In this document: one piece after another, positions 15,754-23,927 of the stretch
Position numbering within the stretch: the stretch's first letter is position 1
Layout: each line of letters begins with the position of its first letter
NCBI RefSeq assembly: GCF_004341515.1
Contig: NZ_SLZF01000002.1
Location: 496,001 to 560,000, forward strand
From: Allobosea sp. BK604
GTDB lineage: Bacteria > Pseudomonadota > Alphaproteobacteria > Rhizobiales > Beijerinckiaceae
Length of the DNA: 64,000 nt
Direction: 5' to 3'
Position numbers and translations under genes: made by a program
The notes under the pieces: generated by a model
The model's database searches: none
Seen by the model: the letters and a program-made list of their open reading frames with translations, nothing else
What the model was told of the DNA's origin: nothing

Positions 15754-17628
15754 TCAGGAACGGGCGTGTTTGGCATGGGTCACGCTGTCGGCATGGTCCC
15801 ACCACTGGTCAGGGTCGAAATAATCGCGGCGATGCAGCAGCTTGGTCTGCCAGCGATGGGCCGCGCGATGAGCCTTCGTCGCCTCGAGGTCGACGGTCTC
15901 GCTGGCCACGTCGAGGATCACGCCATACTCGTCCCGCGCGCTTTCCGGACTGACGAAGCCGCCGAGGACATCCGCCAGCACGCGCTCGGGCTCGCGGTCG
16001 AAGGGATGGCCGAAGCCGCCGCCGCCGGGCATCGCGATGCGCAGCACGTCGCCGGTCCTGAGCACCACGCCATCCTGCAGGCTGGGCAGGACGCGCTCGT
16101 CGGGCCGGCCGGGATTGATGATGAACTGGCCGGAGCGCCCGCTCATGCCGCCGGCGACGCCATAGGCCGGGAAGTCGACATTGCTCATGCGCAGCGAGAT
16201 CGAGGCGGTCTCGGAACGCATCTCGAATTCTCGGATGACGCCGCAGCCGCCGCGCCAGCGGCCGGGGCCACCGGAATCCGGGTTGACGGCATAGCGCTTC
16301 ACGACAAGCGGATAGTTCTGCTCGGCGAACTCGACCGGGTAGTTCTGCTGATTCAGGTAGTAGATCGCGTCCGGCCCGTCCGAGTTCGGCCTGGCGCCCT
16401 GTCCGGCCGCGATCGCCATCGTCTTGAGGAAGGCCTCGCCGCTGCCGGCCCAGGTGCCGCGCAGCTTGTTGGCGCTGTAGGCGGAGCTCGAGCCCATCGC
16501 CCTGTCGGGGCTGGCGACGTTGATCAGGCCGAGGCAGGCGCTGGTAACGCGCGACAGGGTGACCGAGCGCTGGCCGAGCGAAGCCGGGAAGCGCGGCTGG
16601 ATCACGCTGCCCTCGCGCAGCTTCACCTCGTCGATGATCGAAAGCAGCCCCTCGTTGAACATGAACTCGGGATGCCCGGCGACGGCGTAGATGCCGAACA
16701 TCATCTGCACGCAGGAGGGATGCATGATGAAGTTGATCGGCCCGCGCGTCTGGTCGTCGGTCTCGGTGCAGTCGATCTCGATGCGGTCCTTCGTCGCCGT
16801 CAGCGTCATGCGGATGGCAATCGGGCCGGTGCCGTGGCCGTCGGTGTCGATCAGCTCGGCGAAGCGGTACTCGCCCGGCTTGAAGATCTCGTGCATCTGC
16901 GCGCGGGCATAGTCGCGGGTCTGCCGGATGAGCTGGTCGAAGGCGATATGCGCACCCTCGACGCCGAAGCGGTCGAACAGCTCGATCATGCGGCGCCGGC
17001 CGAGCTCGACGGCCGCCATCATCGCCCGCACATCGCCCTTGCTCATCTCGGGCAGCCGCGAATTGCGCAGGAAGGTCCGGAACAGGTCCTCGTTCAGCAC
17101 GCCCTCGCGATAGAGCCGCACCGGCGGGATCAGGATGCCTTCGTGGAAGATCTCGGTGGCGTCAGGCGTCGTCGAGCCGGAGCGCATGCCGCCGATATCG
17201 AGGAAATGCGCCCAGGAATGGGTGAAGCCGGCGATCTTGCCGTCGACGAAGATCGGGCTGACGAAAACCTGGTCCGGGGTATGGGAGACGCCGCCCTTCG
17301 AGAGATAGGGATCGTCGTACCAGTAGACGTCGCCCTCGCGCATCGTCTCGATCGGGAATTCCTCGAGGATGGGCGCGAGGATGTTGCCGAGGATCGGCAG
17401 TTTCGTGCCGATCAGCAGGCGTCCGTCCCGGTCGAACAGGCCGCAGAAATAGTCCTGCTTTTCGCGGATGACCGGCGACATCGCCGTGCGCTGGAGCAGC
17501 CGTTCCATTTCCGCCTGGGCGGAGCGCAGCGCACCCTTCACGATCTCCAGCGTGACCGGCGTCACGGCAGGCGCATTGCGCAATTGGTTCTCGGGGACGA
17601 TGTGATTCACGATAGGCCTCTCGGACAT
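15754..17628 (-). CDS. hyuB: Hydantoinase/oxoprolinase subunit B
   Basis: A 624-residue HyuB-family protein that pairs with HyuA. Recognisable stretches include VTLEIVKGALRSAQAEMER near the start, PYLSKGGVSHTPD, WAHFLDIGGMR, and the C-terminal GGGGFGHPFDREPE. The ATG at 17628 shares its A with the MmgE/PrpD stop (TGATG), so the start is firmly set by overlap; the frame continues upstream only as antisense-like sequence. Its place between MmgE/PrpD and HyuA indicates a joint pathway in which a cyclic amide is opened. Confidence 0.93.
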   Translation of the reverse strand: MSERPIVNHIVPENQLRNAPAVTPVTLEIVKGALRSAQAEMERLLQRTAMSPVIREKQDYFCGLFDRDGRLLIGTKLPILGNILAPILEEFPIETMREGDVYWYDDPYLSKGGVSHTPDQVFVSPIFVDGKIAGFTHSWAHFLDIGGMRSGSTTPDATEIFHEGILIPPVRLYREGVLNEDLFRTFLRNSRLPEMSKGDVRAMMAAVELGRRRMIELFDRFGVEGAHIAFDQLIRQTRDYARAQMHEIFKPGEYRFAELIDTDGHGTGPIAIRMTLTATKDRIEIDCTETDDQTRGPINFIMHPSCVQMMFGIYAVAGHPEFMFNEGLLSIIDEVKLREGSVIQPRFPASLGQRSVTLSRVTSACLGLINVASPDRAMGSSSAYSANKLRGTWAGSGEAFLKTMAIAAGQGARPNSDGPDAIYYLNQQNYPVEFAEQNYPLVVKRYAVNPDSGGPGRWRGGCGVIREFEMRSETASISLRMSNVDFPAYGVAGGMSGRSGQFIINPGRPDERVLPSLQDGVVLRTGDVLRIAMPGGGGFGHPFDREPERVLADVLGGFVSPESARDEYGVILDVASETVDLEATKAHRAAHRWQTKLLHRRDYFDPDQWWDHADSVTHAKHARS

Positions 17629-19004
17629 CAGGATGCGTGGCGCACCGGCTGCGGCTTCGACCGCAACAGCGCCTGCGACAGGAAATCGAGACTGCCCTTC
17701 GCCTCGATCGCGCAAAGCTCGCCATAGAGATCGCGAGCCTGGATTTCGTCGAAATAGCCGGCGCAACAATCCATGAACTTGGCGCGGCGGTCGGCCTCGT
17801 CGAACGGATCGGCGAGCGTGCCGCGCTCCATGTCGCGCTCGGCGCGCAGGACGGTGCCGTCGGTCAGGCGGACGAGGACCTTGTGCGGCAGATAGGCCGA
17901 GGAGGCTTCCTCCTCCGGCGCATAGGCCCGCATCGCGGTCAGCGGCAGAAGCTTGCGAATCTCCGGCCGCGCGACCGCTGCAGGAGTGAAGTCGGAAATG
18001 CTGAGCCGGCCGCGCTCCAGCGCGACGGCGACGCAGTAATGCATCGAGAAGCGGGCCTGCATCTCGTCGACGGGGGCGTCATAGGACAGGTTGTTCTTGT
18101 TGATCGAGCCGACCAGCGTCTCGACCGCCGCGACATCGCCCGCGCCGAAGCCATGGGCTGCGCGCAGGTCGAGGACCATGTCGAGCGTATTATGCGTCGA
18201 GGCGCAGCAGGGATGGCGCTTCGGAGTCAGGCCGATCGTCTCGATCGAATGCGGCGCGCCGATCCGGCCGATGACAGCGTCCCAGCTCTCGCCATCGCCG
18301 CCGTAAAGCGCCTGGAAGCCGAAGCGGTGCTCCAGGATGTCGAGCCGACCGGTCATGCCGGTCACGGCGAGCAAGCTGGCTTCGACCGCATTGCGGGCCG
18401 AGAGGCCGGCATGAAGCGGCTTGGCCGGCGTGCCGAACTGCCCTTTGACGCCCGCCGCCATGCTGGCGGCCAGGCTGAGCGCGCGGGCGATTCCGGCAGC
18501 GTCCAGCCCGAGCAGCCGCGCGACGCCCGCGGCGGCGCCGACCGCGCCGATGGTCGAGGTCGCGTGCCAGCCCAGCGCATAGTGCCGCGGGTTCATGCCG
18601 TCGCCGATCACGGCCTGGGCCTCGAGGCCGACGAGATAGGCCTCGATCAGCTCAGCGCCGCTCGCTCCCCTCGCCTCGGCCACCGCCAGGAGCGCTGGCA
18701 CGAGAACGGCCGAGGCATGCCCCATCAGCGGACGAAACGTATCGTCGAAATCCAGGCAATGAGCCGCCGTCCCGTTGACGAGCGCCGCATGGCCCGGCGT
18801 CGCCCTCCTGCCGGTGACGGTCGTCGACGGACCCTGCCAGCGATCGTCGAGGAAGGCGGAGCTCATCACCGTCGCCTCGTCGCCCGCGCCGGCGACGATG
18901 CAGCCGACCGTGTCGAGAATGGCGTGGGTCGCGCGTTCGCGGGCCAGCGGCGTGAACGCGGTCGTCTCGCTTCCCCAGCGGGCTATGGCTTCGAAGATCG
19001 TCAC
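17628..19004 (-). CDS. MmgE/PrpD family protein
   Basis: A 458-residue cytoplasmic protein of the 2-methylcitrate dehydratase (MmgE/PrpD) family. It shows DTVGCIVAGAGDE, CLDFDDTF, GWHATSTIGAVGAAAGVARLL in part, and KRHPCCASTHNTLD, the usual conserved blocks. Family members dehydrate (methyl)citrate-like acids or isomerise related substrates such as iminodisuccinate. I chose GTG at 19004, which has GAGGAG upstream and lies 13 bases after the permease stop. A citrate synthase-like gene is divergent at the other end of this operon, so a citrate-type intermediate is possible. Confidence 0.9.
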   Translation of the reverse strand: MTIFEAIARWGSETTAFTPLARERATHAILDTVGCIVAGAGDEATVMSSAFLDDRWQGPSTTVTGRRATPGHAALVNGTAAHCLDFDDTFRPLMGHASAVLVPALLAVAEARGASGAELIEAYLVGLEAQAVIGDGMNPRHYALGWHATSTIGAVGAAAGVARLLGLDAAGIARALSLAASMAAGVKGQFGTPAKPLHAGLSARNAVEASLLAVTGMTGRLDILEHRFGFQALYGGDGESWDAVIGRIGAPHSIETIGLTPKRHPCCASTHNTLDMVLDLRAAHGFGAGDVAAVETLVGSINKNNLSYDAPVDEMQARFSMHYCVAVALERGRLSISDFTPAAVARPEIRKLLPLTAMRAYAPEEEASSAYLPHKVLVRLTDGTVLRAERDMERGTLADPFDEADRRAKFMDCCAGYFDEIQARDLYGELCAIEAKGSLDFLSQALLRSKPQPVRHAS

Positions 19005-19017
19005 GGGCCGGCGCTCC

Positions 19018-19902
19018 TCATGTGCTCGTCGGGTCGAGCGCATCGCGCAGGCCATCGCCGAGCCAGTTGTAGAGCAGCACCGTCAGGAAGATCGCAAAGC
19101 CGGGAATGAAGGCCAGCAGCGGCGCGTTCCACATGTAGCCGCGCGCCTTGGCGAGCATGTTGCCCCAGCTCGAATCCGGCGGCTGGACGCCAAGGCCGAG
19201 GAAGGACAGCGACGATTCCATCAGGATCGCCCAACCGATGCCGAGGGTGGCGGAGACGATGATGGCGGGCCAGGATTGTGGCAGGACATGCCGGAACAGG
19301 ATGTAGAGCGGTCCGGCACCCAGGCTGCGCGCCGCCTCGACATAGGGCATCTCGCGATTGCGCAGCACTTCGCCGCGCACGATGCGCGCCACGCTCATCC
19401 AGCTCGTCGCGCCGATGACGAGGATGATGTTGCCGAGCGTCGCGCCGAACAGGGCGAGCGTCGTGATCATGAAGAAGAAGATCGGCACGGACAGCATGCC
19501 GTCGGTCACGCGCATCAGCACGCTGTCGGTGATCCCTCCGGCGAAGCCGGCGGCGCCGCCGACGATGGCTCCCAGGAAAACGGCGAAGACCACCGCCGCG
19601 AGGCCGACGGAGAGCGAGATCCGCGCGCCGTAGAGCAGCCGCGACAGCATGTCCCGGCCGTTCTCGTCGGTGCCGAGCGGGTGCTTGATGCTCGGCGGCT
19701 GCAGGCGCTCGCGGATCGACATCGCATTGGGCGGATAGGGCGCGAGAACCGGCGCGAATACCGCGGCGATGTTGATCGCGCCGAGCAGCACGAGCGCGAG
19801 CATCGCGATCCTGTTGCTGCGGAAGCGGATCCAGGCGCGCCGTCCCGGCGATTTGCCGGCAGTGGCAGGCGCAGGCGCCTGCTCGAGGGTCGAGACGCTC
19901 AT
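19018..19902 (-). CDS. Dipeptide-type ABC permease (DppC family)
   Basis: A 294-residue inner-membrane permease with an N-terminal cytoplasmic tail, a first helix near residues 33-55, the LGTDENGRDMLSRLLYGARISL segment (split: LGTDENGRDM, LSRLLYGARISL) and the EAA loop YVEAARSLGAGPLYILFRHVLP in part. The C-terminal GDGLRDALDP is typical of DppC. The ATG at 19902 overlaps the upstream permease stop by four bases (ATGA). No ATPase genes accompany this system, so it must borrow DppD/F-type ATPases from elsewhere, possibly from another locus in this window. Confidence 0.92.
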   Translation of the reverse strand: MSVSTLEQAPAPATAGKSPGRRAWIRFRSNRIAMLALVLLGAINIAAVFAPVLAPYPPNAMSIRERLQPPSIKHPLGTDENGRDMLSRLLYGARISLSVGLAAVVFAVFLGAIVGGAAGFAGGITDSVLMRVTDGMLSVPIFFFMITTLALFGATLGNIILVIGATSWMSVARIVRGEVLRNREMPYVEAARSLGAGPLYILFRHVLPQSWPAIIVSATLGIGWAILMESSLSFLGLGVQPPDSSWGNMLAKARGYMWNAPLLAFIPGFAIFLTVLLYNWLGDGLRDALDPTST

Positions 19903-20852
19903 GGCTTCCCCGCGACGCTGATGCGAGGATCGATGCAGGCGTAGAGCAGGTCGACCAGGAGGCTGGCCAGGATCACGATGGCCGAGGCCACCATCGCGAC
20001 GCCCATGATGACCGGATAGTCGCGCTCGAAGGCGGCCCGGACGGCGAGCTGCCCGATTCCCGGCCAGGCGAAGACGGTCTCCGTCACGGCCGCGCCGCCG
20101 AAGAGCTGCGGAAGAAGCAGGCCGATGACGCTGAGGACCGGGACCAAGGCGTTGCGCAGCGCGTGCCGGAAGATCGTCAAGCGCTCGCTGACGCCCTTGG
20201 CGCGCGCCGTGCGGACATAGTCCTGCCGCAGCACCGAAATCATGGCCGAGCGCGTGTGCCGGGTGAGCTGGGCCATATTGCTGGTCGCGAGCACCAGCGT
20301 CGGCAGGACGAGATGCTTGGCCACGTCCCAGAAGCTGCCGTCGCCGTCGGTGGCCATGCCGCCAGCCGGGAGCCATTCCAGCTTCAGCGAGAACGCGATC
20401 ACCAGCAGCAGGCCGAACCAGAAGGCGGGCACGGCGAGGCCGAAGGAGCTCAGCAAGGCGACGGCCTGGTCGACCGGGCCGTTACGCTTCGCCGCGGCGA
20501 TGACGCCGAGCGGGACCGAGATCGCCACGGCGAGGACGAGCGAAGACGTGGCGAGCACCATCGTGTTGGGAAGCTGCTGCCGGATGATGTCGTAGACCGG
20601 AAGCCTGACGCTGAGCGAGAGGCCGAGATCGCCTTGGGCGATCGCGGCGAGCCAGCGCCAGTACTGGACGTGGAACGGCTCGTCGAGCCCCATGAGATTC
20701 TTCATGAGCGCCGCGTCTTCCGGCGTCATGTTGGGGTCGAGCAGGATCGCAGGCCCGCCCGGAGCCATATAGACCAGCAGGAACGCGACGAAGGAGACGA
20801 CCAGGATCAGAACGGCCGCCTCGCCCGTACGCCGGATCAGATAGCGCGCCAT
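19899..20852 (-). CDS. Dipeptide-type ABC permease (DppB family)
   Basis: A 317-residue inner-membrane protein with six helices. It has the DppB signature regions: N-terminal RYLIRRTGEAAVLILVVS (shortened), MAPGGPAILLDP, the EAA loop YVRTARAKGVSERLTIFRHAL and the C-terminal DPRISVAGKP. It forms a heterodimer with the next gene product, to which it is translationally coupled through ATGA. A binding-protein gene is 33 bases upstream. The set provides uptake for the compound processed by the MmgE/HyuAB part of the operon. Confidence 0.93.
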   Translation of the reverse strand: MARYLIRRTGEAAVLILVVSFVAFLLVYMAPGGPAILLDPNMTPEDAALMKNLMGLDEPFHVQYWRWLAAIAQGDLGLSLSVRLPVYDIIRQQLPNTMVLATSSLVLAVAISVPLGVIAAAKRNGPVDQAVALLSSFGLAVPAFWFGLLLVIAFSLKLEWLPAGGMATDGDGSFWDVAKHLVLPTLVLATSNMAQLTRHTRSAMISVLRQDYVRTARAKGVSERLTIFRHALRNALVPVLSVIGLLLPQLFGGAAVTETVFAWPGIGQLAVRAAFERDYPVIMGVAMVASAIVILASLLVDLLYACIDPRISVAGKP

Positions 20853-20885
20853 GACGGCAGGCCCTCTCCGTTTCGCGCCAGCATG

Positions 20886-22499
20886 CTACCTGGCCTTCCA
20901 GATCTTCTCGGCCTGGCCGAGGGCGTAGCGATAGCCGAGCGTCGGCGACCAGCCGCGCAGGTTCGCGCTCACGCTCTCGATCTCGCGGGCGTAGTAGAGG
21001 AAGACGCAGGGCGCATCCTGCGCGATCAGTACCTGCGCGTCCTTGTAGAGCTTGGCGCGCTGCGCGAGATCGATGGTCTTGCGGCCTTCGTCGAGGAGCT
21101 TGTCCACCTCAGGGTTCGAATAGGCGAAGATGTTGAGGGTCTTGTCGGTGCCGTAATAGCTGATGATGTCCGGATCCGGAGCGGTGATCCACCAGCAGAT
21201 GAAGGCCTGCAGCTCGGAGGGCTTTGCGCGCATGCGCTGGACGAAGGCGCCGAAATCGCCGGTCTTGATTGTGGTGTCGACGCCGATCTTCTTCCAGTTG
21301 TCCTGCACGATCAGCGCGATCTGCTCGCGGGTCGTGTTGCCGGCATCGACATCCAGCGTGATCTTGAGCTGCTTGCCGTCCTTGGTCCGGATGCCGCCGG
21401 AGCCCATCTTCCAGCCGGCCTGGTCGAGCAGCTCGCCGGCCTTCTTGAGGTCGATCGCGTAGCTTTCCACCTTGTCATTGTGGAAATTCGCCAGCACGGG
21501 CGTGATCGGCGAGGCCGCGATATCCGCGCGGCCCGCCAGTGCGCCGTCGATGATCGCCTGGCGATCGACGGCATAGGAAAACGCCTGGCGCACGCGCTTG
21601 TCGTCGAAGGGCGGCATCGCGTCGTTGAGGCCGACATAGAAGTACATGTTGGACTTCACGTCGTTGATCTTGACGCGCGTGTTCCCCTTGAGCGCGTCGA
21701 TCTGGTAGGGCTCGATGATCATCCAGTCGAGCTGGCCGCTCTGCAGCTGGGCGAATTGCTGCTCGACATCCGGCATGACCTTGAAGACGAGCGCATCGAG
21801 GAGCGGCTTGCCGCGGAAATAGGCGTCGTTCCGCACCAGGCGGACCGAGGATCCCGGCGTGAATTCGCCGAACTTGAACGGGCCGGTTCCGACCGGGCTC
21901 TTGGTGAAGGCCGTCGGCTTGGTGAAATCCTCGTTGGACCAGGTCGAGAAGATATGCGCCGGCAGGATCGGCGCGAGATAGCCGAGCATCACCGGCAAGG
22001 CCGGCGTCGGAACATTCGTCGTCAGCTTGACGGTGCGCTCATCGACCTTCTCGGCACCGGTCAGGGTCGCGAAATTCGAGCGCTGCGGGAATGCGATCTT
22101 GGGGTTCAGCCAGATCTTGTTGATCGTGAAGACCACGTCATCGGCCGTGAACGGCTTGCCGTCGTGCCAGGTCACGTTCGGATAGAGCGAGAACGTCCAG
22201 GTGAGGCCGTCCGTGGAGACCGACCATTTTTCCGCGAGATCGCCGACGACCTTCTGGTTCGGGTCGTCATAGCTGGTCAGGCTGTTGAACAGGACGCGAT
22301 TGACCATGACGTTCTGCACGCCGCCGATCAGCGGCCACAGCGCCGGGTTGCTGATGACCGGGATCGTGAAAGCCCCGCCCGTAACCGGCGCCTGCGCTCC
22401 GGCCGGACCAGCCAGAAGGCTCGCCATCGCCGGAGCGCTTGCAAGTCCCGCCAGCAGCGAACGGCGGGACAAACCTGATGAAATGAATCCTTCTGACAT
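20886..22499 (-). CDS. Family 5 solute-binding protein, Tat-type signal
   Basis: A 537-residue periplasmic binding protein of the DppA/OppA family. The N-terminus contains SRRSLLAGLASAPAMAS, a likely twin-arginine signal, with cleavage near GAQA. Mature blocks include LAEKWSVSTDGLTWTFSL, VTWHDGKPFTADDV and VRQAFSYAVDRQAIIDG. The ATG at 22499 has GAGGGG seven bases upstream; the open frame before it is antisense-like. It feeds the two permeases downstream. The ligand is unknown but is probably an amide or ureide, given the operon. Confidence 0.92.
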   Translation of the reverse strand: MSEGFISSGLSRRSLLAGLASAPAMASLLAGPAGAQAPVTGGAFTIPVISNPALWPLIGGVQNVMVNRVLFNSLTSYDDPNQKVVGDLAEKWSVSTDGLTWTFSLYPNVTWHDGKPFTADDVVFTINKIWLNPKIAFPQRSNFATLTGAEKVDERTVKLTTNVPTPALPVMLGYLAPILPAHIFSTWSNEDFTKPTAFTKSPVGTGPFKFGEFTPGSSVRLVRNDAYFRGKPLLDALVFKVMPDVEQQFAQLQSGQLDWMIIEPYQIDALKGNTRVKINDVKSNMYFYVGLNDAMPPFDDKRVRQAFSYAVDRQAIIDGALAGRADIAASPITPVLANFHNDKVESYAIDLKKAGELLDQAGWKMGSGGIRTKDGKQLKITLDVDAGNTTREQIALIVQDNWKKIGVDTTIKTGDFGAFVQRMRAKPSELQAFICWWITAPDPDIISYYGTDKTLNIFAYSNPEVDKLLDEGRKTIDLAQRAKLYKDAQVLIAQDAPCVFLYYAREIESVSANLRGWSPTLGYRYALGQAEKIWKAR

Positions 22500-22554
22500 G
22501 CCGATACCCCTCTTTTTTGGTTTCAGCCGCCTCGTTGGACTGGCTGCGTCATTT

Positions 22555-23697
22555 TCAGGCCCTGGTGACGGCCGTATCGATGCGCGACAGCAGCCGCACG
22601 AGCTGCTGCAGGCCCGGCACCACCGAGGCAATCTCCATGCTTTCGCCGAGCGTGTGCACGCCGCGTCCCAGGCTGGACCCGACGCAGATCGCGGGGATGC
22701 CGAGCGAGAGCGGGATATTGGCATCGGTGCTGGACGCCGAGAAGCGCGGCTTGCGACCCATCTCCTCAAGCACCGCGGCCGCCGTCGTGACCAGCGGATG
22801 ATCGGCGGGCACGCTTCCCGCCGGCCGGTCGCCGACCTTCTCCAGCGTGACCCGGCAGTCGAATTCCGAGGCGGTCTCCTCGAAGATCCGCAGCGCCTGA
22901 GCGCTCAGCTTGTCGAGCACGCCCTGCGAGACCGAGCGCATGTCGGTCAGCGCGACCGCTTCCTCGGCAATGGCGTTGACCGAGGTACCGCCCTGAATCG
23001 TACCGATATTGAACGTGGTCTTCGGCTCCTTCGGAACCTCGATCCGGCAGAAGCGGGCGCAGGCCGTGGCCAGGCCATGGATGGCGCTGGGGTTGCCGAA
23101 GGCCGCGAAGCTGTGGCCGCCAGCGGCGCGATAGGTCACCCTGTAGCGCTCGCTGCCGACGCCGCCATAGACGACATTGCCGAGATCGCCGTCATAGGCG
23201 ATCACGGCGTCGAGCTCGCCGCCGTGATCGGCCATGAGCCGGCGCATGCCGCGCAGGTCGCCGAGCCCCTCCTCGCCGACGCTGCTGGCCAGGATCAGGT
23301 CGCAAGGCGCCTGCCAGTCCGCCTTGGCGGCCAGAGAGGCCAGGCTGATCAGATTGGCGACGGCCGTCGAATTGTCCCGGATACCAGGGCAATAGATCGA
23401 TCCGTCCTCGATACGGGGCTGGAGCGTGGTCCCCGCCGGGAATACCGTGTCCATATGCGAGACGACCATGACCCGCGGGCCCGGCCCCCGCTTGCGTCCG
23501 ACGACGTTGCCCAATTCGTCGGCGGCGACATCTTCGAGCCCGACCTCACGGAAGCGCCTGGCGATATGCGCACTGCGCTCAGCTTCTGCGAACGGCGGAG
23601 CGGGGATCGTCGCGACGCCGATCGCTTCCTGGAGAAGCAACTCGCCGGATTGAGCGATCAAATTGAGAAGACTTGCCTGCTTATCGACTGAACTCAT
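22555..23697 (-). CDS. M20-family metallohydrolase (peptidase/amidohydrolase)
   Basis: A 380-residue cytoplasmic zinc hydrolase. Metal and catalytic positions are visible: H81-x-D83 in SHMDTVF, D108 in GIRDNSTAVANL, and E142-E143 in SVGEEGLGD; a dimerisation domain follows (GGHSFAAFGNPSAIHGL). The group includes carboxypeptidase G2-like and N-carbamoyl or acyl amino acid hydrolases. It is the promoter-proximal gene of the eight-gene operon, so it may cleave the open-chain amide produced by HyuAB. It has no signal peptide. The ribosome-binding site is weak. Confidence 0.9.
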   Translation of the reverse strand: MSSVDKQASLLNLIAQSGELLLQEAIGVATIPAPPFAEAERSAHIARRFREVGLEDVAADELGNVVGRKRGPGPRVMVVSHMDTVFPAGTTLQPRIEDGSIYCPGIRDNSTAVANLISLASLAAKADWQAPCDLILASSVGEEGLGDLRGMRRLMADHGGELDAVIAYDGDLGNVVYGGVGSERYRVTYRAAGGHSFAAFGNPSAIHGLATACARFCRIEVPKEPKTTFNIGTIQGGTSVNAIAEEAVALTDMRSVSQGVLDKLSAQALRIFEETASEFDCRVTLEKVGDRPAGSVPADHPLVTTAAAVLEEMGRKPRFSASSTDANIPLSLGIPAICVGSSLGRGVHTLGESMEIASVVPGLQQLVRLLSRIDTAVTRA

Positions 23698-23927
23698 GGC
23701 TGGACTCGATCAATCTCATCGCATTTTGTGCAGCGCCACATGATATCGAGCCCAATCACTCGCCACGAGATACTGCAATAGACCTACCGAATAGCGTCGC
23801 AGCCGCAATATTATGCACAGGCGCATGCAGAATGTGCAGATCGAGTACGCTGAAAGCTAGCGTATAAACCACTTGAATCGGGGTCAAGGTTGAATCAATA
23901 TTTCAACATGTTTCGAGATTGGCCGTC
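23698..23927. promoter_or_regulatory. Divergent control region with inverted repeats
   Basis: A 230-base AT-richer gap between the M20 operon and the HTH-citrate synthase gene. It contains GTTGAA-N7-TTCAAC at 23889-23907, 20 bases before the fusion gene's ATG, and TGCACA-N13-TGTGCA at 23814-23838. A looser TGTG-N6-CACA lies near 23727-23740. These dyads are plausible operators for the adjacent HTH protein, though which one is bound is unknown. Confidence 0.55.

Noticed and set aside
13551..15953. 800-codon plus-strand frame antisense to hyuA
   Set aside because: Composition (His, Arg, Asp repeats) is that of an antisense shadow, and hyuA on the other strand has clear motifs.
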